Origin: Bacillota bacterium
Lineage (GTDB): Bacteria > Bacillota > Clostridia > Acetivibrionales > DTU013
DNA length: 15,402 nt
Assembly (NCBI GenBank): GCA_023399355.1
Contig: JAEWQC010000202.1
Location: 1 to 15,402, forward strand
Reading direction: 5' to 3'
Shown: positions 1-7,597 of the stretch, piece after piece
How the letters are laid out: every line of letters begins with the position of its first letter
How positions within the stretch are numbered: the stretch's first letter is position 1
Program-made: the position numbers and the translations under genes
The notes under the pieces: generated by a model
The model's input: only the letters and a program-made list of their open reading frames with translations
Databases searched by the model: none
What the model was told of the DNA's origin: nothing

Positions 1-41
1 TTCTGCTTCATCCTTTTCTTCAGATTCTGTTCCGGCATTCT

Positions 42-1128
42 TCATTCTGCTTTCTGCTGCACCTTTTCGGACCATGGCATATATTCGTCCAGCAGCGAAG
101 CATCCTGTTCAAAATCCAAATTCGGCAACTGGCGGAAAATATATTCAAGATATTTGTAAGCATCCAGATGGTTAGCCATTACCGTTCCTACGATGCTGAA
201 CACAATGGCGGACGCTTTGGCTCCGGCCATCGAATCGGAAAACAGGGAGTTCTTTCTTGTAATCGCCACAGGTTTCACTGCAATTTCTGACAAATTATTG
301 ATGAAACCCATGGAATCTTTCAAGAAATTTTCTTGCATGGTCACCCGAGCGAGTTTGCGTGTATTCGTAAAGTATGACGGGAGGGCCCTCGCAACCGCCA
401 CTTCGGTGAATTCAGATATATGATTTGCTTGATGCCTTTCTCCCGGGTTCATGGTTTACCTGCCAGGTTGTCTCATCACTCATGATGATACCGCATTTAA
501 GCAATTGACTGTGCATACGGTCATACAACGGTTTCAGCCAATCTTCCGCACAACGGATCACCCAGTATGCCATGGTATCTCTTCTCAGCGCCGCACCCAT
601 CCTTAGGAAATCCCGTTCCTGCCGGTAGAAAGGCACGGAAAGAACATACTTCTGATACATGATCCAGGCAGCGCTGGAGGGGGAAGCAAAGGAGTGCTTC
701 AAGACCGGAGCCGGTACTTGAGCGCTGAAGATCGCATCAAATGGATTCTCGTCGTTTGTGCCACATTCCACACACTTGTATATATACTGAACGTAGTCTT
801 TCATAATCAGCTTTGCCGGAATATATTCCATTTCGGAGCGTACTGTTTTCTTCCCGATCACGTTCAATTCACTGCCGCAAATTTCACAGGCGGCTTCTTC
901 GGGATTCAGAACACATTCCACCGTTTCTCTTTCCAGAGACTGTGTCTGTTTCACCCGATCTCCCTTTTTTCTCAGGGGTCTTTTGTGTTCCTTGATAGGA
1001 ATGACAGGCGCATCGGTGAAGGGCGTCTTTTCACTGGAAGCGCCGAAACGCTGTTTGGATGCATGCAGAACAGCTTGCGTAAGAGCTTCGACATTATGCT
1101 TTTTATAATGATACAAAGAAATCCCCAT
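42..1128 (-). pseudogene. IS66-family transposase, internally deleted and frameshifted
   Basis: This is a dead transposase of an IS66-type insertion sequence, in two pieces read from the minus strand. The first piece (1128 to 412) has the basic segment KQRFGASSEK near its N-terminus, the zinc-binding CxxC...CxxC domain (CEICGSEL and CVECG), and the start of the DDE domain with SDETTWQV, which holds the first catalytic Asp. It runs into a stop just after SKSYI. The second piece (452 to 42) is in another frame and contains the family's C-terminal block: INNLSE (the catalytic Glu region), RKNSLFSDS, YKYLEYIFRQLPN and LPWSEK. Roughly 120 residues of the catalytic core, including the second catalytic Asp, are missing between them, so the protein cannot be active. 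The first 20-40 family residues also seem absent. No convincing terminal inverted repeats or companion IS66 orfs were found. Family assignment is firm; the deletion size is estimated from recalled family architecture. Confidence 0.9.
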
Positions 1129-1149
1129 GATTTCGTGTCTTAAAAGTCA

Positions 1150-1183
1150 GCATGCGAAGCACAAGTTCTCCAGATTCGCATGC
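1150..1183. repeat. Inverted repeat upstream of the IS66 remnant
   Basis: GCATGCGAA (1150-1158) and TTCGCATGC (1175-1183) form a perfect 9-bp stem around a 16-nt loop. It lies just 5' of the transposase fragment on the minus strand. No T-tract follows on either side, so it is not an obvious terminator. It may be a subterminal structure of the dead element or unrelated. Confidence 0.4.
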
Positions 1184-1500
1184 ACGTCCCATTATATAGA
1201 TAATGGTGATACGGAAGCCAATGCCATGCAAGTCTAAAATAACATAATGGGAAGTTTATTATGGATAATTCAACTTGTAGCACTCACCCTTATCGAAAAC
1301 ATGATTAAGAGGACTTTAATGTAGAAGGGTAATTTACTTGAATCGTATCTGCCACATTATGCAAACCCGAATAGAAGGTGAACTACAACTATGTCCTATT
1401 AATATACGCGTTTTTATCAATAAAGGGGTTTTCAGCTTAGTTTATGTATGTTAATATTGTTATATAATTATACCCATTATTTTCATTTATTGGAGTTTAT
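1184..1500. other. AT-rich intergenic stretch without a recognised gene
   Basis: No open frame with a ribosome binding site or recognisable protein similarity was found on either strand. A TATAAT box at 1463-1468 lies 32 bp before the start codon of the membrane-protein gene and may be its -10 element, but no good -35 box lies at the right distance. The composition shifts to strongly AT-rich from about 1250 onward, marking the left edge of the accessory stretch. Confidence 0.5.
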
Positions 1501-3327
1501 ATGATTACGAAAAGGTTATTTTATCGATTTAGCTTCATTCTCCATCCATTTAATTTTATTCAGTCTGTTTTTGGACATTTTCAATATAGATATCATCGAC
1601 AGTATACAATCACTAAAGAGATGTTTTTCATTGTATCTATAATCATTATTTATCTCATATCTAGCTTAGTACAATTCAGTATTATCCCAATTTTTGACTG
1701 GCCTATCATAAAGTCAGACAGTATTAATGAATTCTTCTTCTCAGTATTTCAAATCCAAGCCACTATAGCAACATTGGGAGTGGCAATAATTGCGTTATTA
1801 TCAGGATTAATCACAACTAAATACTATGGGATTACAGTTACAGACTTTATTCTTAATAAAAAGCCAATAATACTTAAGCACAAATTATTAGCGATGACGA
1901 ATATTTCATCAATTGCTCTGAACTATGTCTTTTGCTCAATGAGCCTGTATAATCTTGTGAGTGCAACTTTGATCAGTAGTGTACTAATCTGTTTAAAAAT
2001 GTCGTCTGACATTTATTACATTTTTAGTAATGGAGCTGATCTGCAAGACGATGTGCATTCTTATATATTTGAGTGTTTAGGGGAAAAATATCTGTATGAA
2101 ACTGAAAAAGCAGTTAATAAAATAATGCATCAAATAGTAACTGATATGAATAATGCAATATCATACAATGACAATGTTGCAGTATTAAATGATTCTGAAA
2201 TTATTACTGAAATTATAGGTAAATATTTGCATCGTATTAACACGGAACGGGGGGATACAGAATATTTTGTAAATGACTGCTGTGGATTTGTTCGGAATTG
2301 TAGAGCATCAATTAGCAAATTACTCGACAGTAATAATGATAGGTATGTATATATATATATAGATTGTCTCATTAGGATATACAGGGAATATACATTAACA
2401 TCTGTACGTAACGATATTTTTGATGACGTTTCAGAAAAAATGTATTATGCTTTTTCGATAATTGATCCAATCCCATTGTTTCATGATCAACGTCTCCAGG
2501 AACTTCGAGCATACATATATGACAACTTAACTGAGAACAAAGAATCATGGTATTATATAATTGAATTTCTTTCCGCTTTGTACGAATCATTTTTACTTAA
2601 CAGATATTATATACAGTTAAGCACATCAGCCAAACAAAACATCTGGATTGAATTAGTTAAAGCAACAGTAAACAAAACGGACTATCATCAAACAAGATTT
2701 CTGAGCGAACCACGAAAGCGTGAGTTGAATAAGCTTCTTAAAGCAGTTATTAAACAAAATGATATAGAGTTGCTTAATGTTATTTTCCCATTATCAAGTG
2801 AATACGAATGTGTTAATCTTTCTATTACAGCCTGCATATACAATGCTTCGCATAATTCGTCTATCGATTCTATTCAAAAAGAGAAATACAAATCAATTCT
2901 ATTTCAGAATGCTTACGGCTTTCATTGCAGGTATCTAGCTCGAGATTCTCAGACTTTAAAAGAAAATTGTAGATACATCATTTATTACATTATAGAAAGA
3001 GAAGATTTTGATCTTGATAAATATTCTTTCGTGCATTCTTTAAATTTTTATGAAAAAGAATTTTTGTTTTTCTATGTACTGCTTCACATTGATAGAGTAA
3101 ACGATATCAACGATATTATTAATTGTATTTTTAAGAGGGATATGCGTAATCTATATAACTGCTTTTATTTCAAAGGTGATACAAAACTGTTCATACAAAA
3201 ATTTAATGAGTTTACAAATTGTGTTCTTGGCAACTGGTATTTTGACAAGAAAATGCATATTTCAAAAGTGTTGGATTTTTGTATGCAGTATTTTCAAGGT
3301 TATAATGAAGAAGATGATGATAACTAA
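1501..3327 (+). CDS. Unrecognised four-helix membrane protein with large cytoplasmic domain
   Basis: I do not recognise this 608-residue protein. Its first 170 residues contain four likely membrane helices at about 41-62, 82-104, 129-151 and 152-168. The second, from about SVFQIQATIA to ALLSGL, is preceded by a short polar loop. The remaining ~430 residues are hydrophilic, rich in Asn, Ile, Tyr and Lys, predicted mostly helical, and end in an acidic tail (NEEDDDN). No catalytic or nucleotide-binding motif stands out. The ATG at 1501 follows GGAG (1492-1495) with 5-nt spacing, a short but usable site. The gene stands alone, is very AT-rich, and sits between broken genes in the same accessory stretch as an ATPase/TOPRIM pair. 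N-terminal helices plus a long helical cytoplasmic part occur in some membrane-anchored defence effectors, but that is inference from layout only. The open frame is firm; function is unknown. Confidence 0.8.
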   Translation: MITKRLFYRFSFILHPFNFIQSVFGHFQYRYHRQYTITKEMFFIVSIIIIYLISSLVQFSIIPIFDWPIIKSDSINEFFFSVFQIQATIATLGVAIIALLSGLITTKYYGITVTDFILNKKPIILKHKLLAMTNISSIALNYVFCSMSLYNLVSATLISSVLICLKMSSDIYYIFSNGADLQDDVHSYIFECLGEKYLYETEKAVNKIMHQIVTDMNNAISYNDNVAVLNDSEIITEIIGKYLHRINTERGDTEYFVNDCCGFVRNCRASISKLLDSNNDRYVYIYIDCLIRIYREYTLTSVRNDIFDDVSEKMYYAFSIIDPIPLFHDQRLQELRAYIYDNLTENKESWYYIIEFLSALYESFLLNRYYIQLSTSAKQNIWIELVKATVNKTDYHQTRFLSEPRKRELNKLLKAVIKQNDIELLNVIFPLSSEYECVNLSITACIYNASHNSSIDSIQKEKYKSILFQNAYGFHCRYLARDSQTLKENCRYIIYYIIEREDFDLDKYSFVHSLNFYEKEFLFFYVLLHIDRVNDINDIINCIFKRDMRNLYNCFYFKGDTKLFIQKFNEFTNCVLGNWYFDKKMHISKVLDFCMQYFQGYNEEDDDN

Positions 3328-3565
3328 TAAACAAGCCACATGTGTGCATGCAAGGTCTGAATATGCTTTGTTTATTTGGCGTCTCTGTCAATAATGTGGT
3401 TTTTGTGTTAGTCGAGATCATACTCAATCTGGACCTGCACGATAAGATGTCGTGTTAGGTTACCCATAATATAAACAATGAGAAAACTTTAAAGCGTTTC
3501 TGTTTCTATATTATTTGTAAACGGCTCTATTATATGCAGAGAACTTTTAGGGCTGGACAACCATC
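3328..3565. other. Intergenic stretch, no recognised gene
   Basis: This AT-rich spacer follows the membrane-protein gene. CCACAT just after its stop could pair with ATGTGG ahead of TTTTT near 3395-3402, but the loop would be about 50 nt, so a terminator cannot be claimed. Nothing else was identified. Confidence 0.35.
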
Positions 3566-3727
3566 ATGATCAGCCAAAACCGGAATGAAAGAACTGAAGC
3601 TTACTATAAAAAGCGTCCATGTGCGGAAATGGTAAAAAGTGCTGCTGAAATTATTGATGAAATAATGGGTATAACACAAACGGTGGAGAAATGCCGCAAA
3701 TGCTATAAAAAATCATTACCTTGGTAA
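3566..3727 (+). CDS. Doubtful 53-residue ORF with a CxxC pair
   Basis: An ATG-to-TAA frame starts MISQNRNERTEAYYKKRP and ends in KCRKCYKKSLPW. It is hydrophilic and basic, with one CRKC pair near the C-terminus that could bind metal, and it has no membrane segment. The best Shine-Dalgarno-like string, AGGG at 3549-3552, is 13 nt from the ATG, which is too far for efficient initiation. It may be a real small protein, a fragment of a decayed gene (it lies next to the broken yibE/F gene), or chance. I do not recognise a family. Confidence 0.25.
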   Translation: MISQNRNERTEAYYKKRPCAEMVKSAAEIIDEIMGITQTVEKCRKCYKKSLPW

Positions 3728-3730
3728 TGA
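3713..3730. repeat. 18-bp inverted repeat
   Basis: TCATTACC and GGTAATGA flank a TT centre, giving perfect 8-bp arms with a 2-nt spacer. The repeat overlaps the end of the doubtful small ORF and lies just downstream of the broken yibE/F gene (minus strand). The tight spacing looks more like a dimeric protein-binding site than an RNA hairpin. No promoter was tied to it. Confidence 0.35.
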
Positions 3731-3762
3731 GAGAGGCAAACGGTTGAATTGTGCACAATCCA

Positions 3763-4516
3763 TTATCTGGTTTTTTCCTTTAAATCAGCTTTCTTAGCCG
3801 GGAATTTCATAGTTAGAATCATTGAGGTTATGAGCGCGGTGACCGGAATAATAAGTATAACGCCAATTCCGCTTGATAGGACCTGGAATACCTCGGCACA
3901 AAACACTTTTGCATTAATGATATCTGCAGCTGTGTAATGGAGGTCGTAAAACCAGATAATCAAGGTCATGAAGCCGCCGATATAGGCAAAAAGCATGGTG
4001 TTGGTCATTGTACCCAGAATATCTTTCCCAATATTTATTCCCGATTTCAACAGTACATTTTTAGGTATCAATGAGTTATTCTTAAACAGCTCATTCATGG
4101 AGGAGGATATGGAAATAGACACATCTATGATTGCCCCTAACAAGCCTATCAAAATTTCACACATAACGATTGTGGAAAAGTTCAATAGAATAAGAGGTTC
4201 TATTTTGCAGCAGGATTTTTTCACCTTTATGGGTACCATTCATGACGACTGCCTTAATATCCTGTTTGTATACCTGCTCGGATTTCCCGTTCATGTCATA
4301 AGCCAACGAGTCTTTGGTCTGTGTAACGGAACTTATCTTTGCGATTGTCCTGGAATAGTACGCTTCATTTGTCGACATAAAGCAGTAGCCGAACAGGGAG
4401 ACAACCATTAATGCAGTGATAATTGCCGATACACGCAAAGCCTTGCTTTTATTACTGTTTCCAGTGAAATGAGACCAAAATCTTTTTATACGCTCTTTTT
4501 TAAACGAACTTTTCAT
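3763..4516 (-). pseudogene. YibE/F-family membrane protein, internally deleted and frameshifted
   Basis: Two minus-strand pieces match the two ends of a YibE/F-like multi-pass membrane protein, a family of uncertain function widespread in Firmicutes. The N-terminal piece (4516 to about 4180) has a basic cytoplasmic start, one membrane helix (about residues 28-48), and the extracytoplasmic segment ending MNGTHKGEKILLQN that precedes the membrane core in this family. The C-terminal piece (about 4215 to 3763) has the family's ending: GLLGAIIDVSISISSSMNEL, SGINIGKDILGTMTNT, a helix at LFAYIGGFMTLII, and GIGVILIIPVTALI. The central membrane core, of the order of 150 residues, is missing, and the two parts are in different frames where they meet (about 4157-4239). 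The product cannot be the normal protein. The decay mode, an internal deletion plus frame change, resembles that of the IS66 remnant at the window start. Confidence 0.8.
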
Positions 4517-4906
4517 AATCTACATAGTTGTCTTTCTTCTATCTTTATGCAGATAATAGCATAGTAATTTACAACTGTAAACGTTTTAAAATTCGGATAA
4601 CCTTACATATGAATGGAGTTAATTTTTTATACCTGATATGCAAACACCGAAAACCTCATTCTGGACGATATTTTTCTTTAGTACGGATTGCTCCAGGATA
4701 TCTTTTAATTCTACACTATTAAGAAAAGTTATTTATGAATGAATGCCATTCTCTATATAGTAATAAAATTATAAATATGGACAAAATGTCGGTAATTATA
4801 TATAATTGTTTTAGATACTGACGTATAATACACTTTTAGATTGGATAAAATGTATATTGTAATAAGTTTTGATAGTGCTGCTATGTGTGAAGAGAGGTAA
4901 GCGATT
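4517..4906. other. AT-rich intergenic region 5' of the ATPase/TOPRIM pair
   Basis: No gene was recognised in these 390 bases. The region separates the divergently oriented yibE/F remnant from the ATPase gene, so it must hold the promoter of the ATPase/TOPRIM pair. Two candidate -10 boxes are visible: TATAAT at 4824-4829 without a good -35, and TGTAAT at 4858-4863 with TTTAGA at 4835-4840 (17-bp spacer). Neither is decisive. Confidence 0.5.
4794..4807. promoter_or_regulatory. Palindrome, possible operator of the ATPase/TOPRIM pair
   Basis: AATTATATATAATT is a perfect 14-bp palindrome. It is framed by GTCGGTA (4788-4794) and TACTGAC (4815-4821), which can also pair apart from one G-T position. 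It lies 16 bp upstream of a TATAAT box and about 100 bp before the ATPase start. In such AT-rich DNA short palindromes arise by chance, so the operator role is inference. Confidence 0.3.
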
Positions 4907-6385
4907 ATGAATGAGAAGTATATGGTAAGAATAATCAAGAGCGAATTGGAAAATTTTAAAAATGTACGGTTTGGTGAAATTAAGTACATGAATTATAGCA
5001 ATGTTGAGCGTTATGCGAAAGTTGAGCAACATGATATTTTAGGTATTTATGGTCAAAATGGCTCTGGGAAAACTGCAATGATTGAAGCGCTGGATATTCT
5101 AAAATGTGTTTTGAGCGGTGAGGAAATAAAGTATTTAATTTATGAGGGATTGCTGAGTACTGATAAGACCACAAAAATTACAACATACTTTTATATTGAG
5201 CATATGGATAACAAATATAAGGTTAAGTACGAGCTGGAATTACAGAAAAACGTATCTGAGAAAAAAATTCAATTGCATTCTGAAAAATTGACATACTGGA
5301 TGAGGGGAACAACTTGGAAAAGTAAAAGAAGTTTACTTATTAGAAATCCATTTTATGATACAGATGCTATTCTTAAAAATACCACAGTAAATATTGAAAC
5401 AGAACATCCTAAGTATTATGAAAATATTGGCTTTGTAACTTCAATCCAAAATCTCTCTATTTTTTGTGCGCAAAAAAATGTTTCGCTATACTTTAATAAT
5501 CTTATTTCAAAGACTTTTTCGAATGTTGTAGAGGATAACAAAGAAGAGTATGCATTGTCAGAAGTAATAAAGGGATTGTACAAGTTTGGAAAACTTTATT
5601 TTCAGGTTGTAAAGGTTAATCAGTTAGGTGCAATTAATAATAATATGATTCCGGTTAATATGCATTGTGAATTAGAAAATGTTATTATGCAAGGTTGTTT
5701 ACCAATGTTTTTAAATGGTCATGGTGAAGTGCCGGAGGAGGTATACAAGCAATTAAAATATGCAACCGATGCAATAAATATTGCATTAAAGGCAATTATA
5801 CCGAATTTGTCTATTGAATTAAGTACAGTAAGTGAGGAGATAAATCCAGACGGTGAAAAATTAATTCAAGTTGATGTGTATTCAATTCGTGATGGAAAGA
5901 AATTTTTGACAAAGTATGAGTCAGAAGGAATTAAGAGAATTATATCGCTTTTAAATTATTTGATATCATTGTATAATTGTCCGGAAATTTGTTTGGTAGT
6001 TGACGAACTGGATTCAGGTATTTTCGAATACTTGTTAGGGGAACTCCTCGGAGTACTTTGTGACGAAGCAAAGGGGCAGTTGGTATTTACTTCACATAAC
6101 TTAAGGATACTGGAAAAACTCGATACCAAAAATATTATTTGTTCAACAACAAATCCTGATAATAGATATATTAGATTAAATGGGGTTGAAATAAATCATA
6201 ATCACCGAGACTTTTATATTCGTGCAATTGTTTTAGGAGGACAAAAAGAAGAGTTGTATGATGAAACGGAGCTTCAATCCATAGGATATGCTTTTAGGAA
6301 AGCAAGTTCTGGTGGAAGTAATGTTGAACTGCAATTTTCTTCAGAGTTCGCTGAGCTGCTAAAACAAAATAATCAAGAGACATAA
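4907..6385 (+). CDS. SMC/OLD-like AAA ATPase of a putative antiphage pair
   Basis: This 492-residue ATPase has the ABC/SMC-type nucleotide-binding fold as one chain with a central insertion. Visible motifs are Walker A GQNGSGKT at 49-56, a signature-like ESEGIKRI starting near 338, Walker B CLVVDELDSG with Asp366 and Glu367, and the H-loop TSHN with His397. The insertion (about 95-320) carries no known catalytic motif. The N-terminal strand IIKSELENFKNVRFGEI is typical of OLD/RecF-like ATPases. ATG 4907 follows AGAGAGG (4891-4897) by 9 nt. The gene is 25 bp upstream of a TOPRIM-like gene on the same strand, so they are almost surely co-transcribed. Such ATPases sense invaders or gate a partner nuclease in OLD/Gabija, PARIS and AbiL systems. 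That role here is inferred from motif content and pairing. The ATPase call is firm; the exact system type is not. Confidence 0.85.
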   Translation: MNEKYMVRIIKSELENFKNVRFGEIKYMNYSNVERYAKVEQHDILGIYGQNGSGKTAMIEALDILKCVLSGEEIKYLIYEGLLSTDKTTKITTYFYIEHMDNKYKVKYELELQKNVSEKKIQLHSEKLTYWMRGTTWKSKRSLLIRNPFYDTDAILKNTTVNIETEHPKYYENIGFVTSIQNLSIFCAQKNVSLYFNNLISKTFSNVVEDNKEEYALSEVIKGLYKFGKLYFQVVKVNQLGAINNNMIPVNMHCELENVIMQGCLPMFLNGHGEVPEEVYKQLKYATDAINIALKAIIPNLSIELSTVSEEINPDGEKLIQVDVYSIRDGKKFLTKYESEGIKRIISLLNYLISLYNCPEICLVVDELDSGIFEYLLGELLGVLCDEAKGQLVFTSHNLRILEKLDTKNIICSTTNPDNRYIRLNGVEINHNHRDFYIRAIVLGGQKEELYDETELQSIGYAFRKASSGGSNVELQFSSEFAELLKQNNQET

Positions 6386-6410
6386 ATAGTGATGAAAGGT
6401 GGGGGTGATT

Positions 6411-7112
6411 GTGCCAAGACGAAATACAAGAAAAACGGTATTTTTTATTGTTGAAGGAAATACTGACAAGACAGCATTAGAAAAAATCTTCAAGGTGATA
6501 TATAAACATAAGGATATAAGGTTTGAATTTACCAATGGTGATGTTACAAGCGATGACACTATTGACAAAAATAATGTTTGCGAAGTTCTATTTAAAAAGG
6601 TTAAGAATTATATTGATGATAATAAATTGAGGAAAACGGATATTTGGCAGATAGTACAGATCTTGGATACAGATGGTGCATATATTCCAGATACAGCAAT
6701 CACTGGAGGTGAATCGACAAAGTTTGTGTATTCAACAACAAGCATCTCTTGTAAAGATATACAGAAGGTAAAAAACCGTAATTATAAGAAAAAAGATATG
6801 ATGGATTATTTATTGTCATTAGATAAAATTAAAGATATTCCATATAGGTGTTATTTTATGTCGAGCAATTTGGACCATGCCCTGTATAACCTGCAAAATC
6901 TAGATGATGAAGATAAAAAGAAATATGCAGATGCATTTTATGAAAAATTTCTTGGTAAAGAGAAATATTTTATAGATTTATTGAAAATAGACTCAGTGAA
7001 TGGCGTTCCGGACAGCTTTCCAACATCATGGAGGTACATAAAGGAAGATTTGCACTCTTTGGAGCGTCATACAAATTTACATATATACTTTTTGGAAAAT
7101 CCATATGATTAA
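6411..7112 (+). CDS. TOPRIM-like putative nuclease, partner of the upstream ATPase
   Basis: This 233-residue protein shows the two anchor motifs of a TOPRIM fold. FFIVEGNTD near the N-terminus holds the conserved Glu15 and Asp19, and QILDTDGAYI holds the DxD pair Asp86/Asp88. Both follow hydrophobic strands, as expected for metal-binding acidic residues. A third notable block is MSSNLDHALYN, resembling the conserved Asn-containing segment late in RloB/AbiLii-type proteins. I recall similar unnamed proteins with a TSD...DTDG...SxNLDHxLY pattern in Firmicutes. GTG 6411 is the chosen start: AGGTGG (6397-6402) lies 8 nt upstream, and in-frame GTGs at 6399 and 6405 are too close to it. In related systems (OLD, Gabija, PARIS AriB, AbiLii) the TOPRIM subunit is the toxic nuclease released or activated by the ATPase; that is the inferred job here. 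It does not look like a full DUF4435/AriB protein, so it may be a separate subtype. Confidence 0.8.
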   Translation: MPRRNTRKTVFFIVEGNTDKTALEKIFKVIYKHKDIRFEFTNGDVTSDDTIDKNNVCEVLFKKVKNYIDDNKLRKTDIWQIVQILDTDGAYIPDTAITGGESTKFVYSTTSISCKDIQKVKNRNYKKKDMMDYLLSLDKIKDIPYRCYFMSSNLDHALYNLQNLDDEDKKKYADAFYEKFLGKEKYFIDLLKIDSVNGVPDSFPTSWRYIKEDLHSLERHTNLHIYFLENPYD

Positions 7113-7414
7113 AAAATTTAGATCGTCATGCTGGCGGCTCCATTTACAAAGGAGCCATGACGCAAAGAGGAACTTTCTCCCATGCACTGCTTGGCATTGG
7201 TGCTGAAGGCTCAGGTAAACTTGTGACCGAAGTCCGGAAAAACATTTACAATTTTAAGGAAGACGAGAAATGGATGCTTATTGACGGATTACCTGAGACA
7301 GGTTGAGTTGTTATAGCTTCCATAACAAGTGCGGATGCTGTAGTAGCTGTTTCAGAGCCTACCATGTCCGAACACTTTTTTATGGACTGTTTTGACACAG
7401 TAAAAACCAAGTGA
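7112..7414 (+). pseudogene. Remnant of a MinD-superfamily (NifH-like) P-loop ATPase with UGA at a conserved Cys
   Basis: A readable frame without its own start encodes the mid-to-C-terminal part of MinD-superfamily ATPases of the type with an inserted ferredoxin domain. Recognisable blocks are THE family-like FSHALLGIGAEGSGKLVTEV, the Walker-B-like WMLIDGLPETG, and the switch/base-binding segment ASITSADAVVAVSEPTMS. The family normally reads GxGCPVIAS after the DGPP segment; here the Cys codon is replaced by TGA at 7304-7306, after which the same frame continues to match. The P-loop half and ferredoxin insert are absent upstream, and the match decays after TMS, ending at a TGA at 7412-7414. 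It is therefore a decayed fragment. The clear upstream limit is about 7130. It begins where the TOPRIM gene stops, suggesting the accessory pair landed in or next to this gene. Confidence 0.75.
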
Positions 7415-7511
7415 TAAAATGATAAATGAAATGAAGTTGCAATGTATCTGCTTGCTGCAAACCAGACTGGGGATACAGGGCTTGCTTTTAAACTGACCGC
7501 AAGGTGTTTCC

Positions 7512-7560
7512 GAGCGGGAAGATGTGTATTCGGTATGTGTGTTTTATTGCCGTTTCGCTC
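7512..7560 (+). promoter_or_regulatory. Possible antiterminator in the hydrogenase-maturation leader
   Basis: GAGCGGGA (7512-7519) can pair with TTTCGCTC (7553-7560) over 8 bp, including two G-T pairs. Its 3' arm overlaps the first four bases of the terminator stem starting at 7557, so the two structures exclude each other. This is the layout of a transcription attenuator. The pairing is modest and could be coincidental; no known riboswitch or T-box consensus was recognised. Confidence 0.35.
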
Positions 7561-7597
7561 CCTTTCCGTGCAAATTGCGGGAAGGGAGCTTTTTATT
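7557..7597 (+). terminator. Intrinsic terminator just 5' of the hydrogenase-maturation operon
   Basis: GCTCCCTTTCC (7557-7567) pairs with GGGAAGGGAGC (7579-7589) over 11 bp with one G-T pair and an 11-nt loop, followed by TTTTTATTT. It ends only 6 bases before the AGGAGG ribosome binding site of the TM1266-like gene. It may close transcription from the decayed ATPase gene. Alternatively, if the operon promoter lies upstream of it, it is an attenuator controlling hydrogenase maturation. No clear promoter was found between it and the start codon, and there is no room for one, which favours the attenuator reading or read-through. Confidence 0.75.

Noticed and set aside
694..1143. Plus-strand 149-codon frame
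   Set aside because: It is the opposite strand of the IS66 transposase coding sequence, whose zinc-binding and DDE motifs show which strand is real.
3995..4411. Plus-strand 138-codon frame
   Set aside because: It is antisense to the recognisable yibE/F remnant.
4528..4722. Plus-strand 64-codon frame between the yibE/F remnant and the ATPase
   Set aside because: No ribosome binding site, no recognised similarity, and the AT-rich spacer makes such a frame likely by chance.
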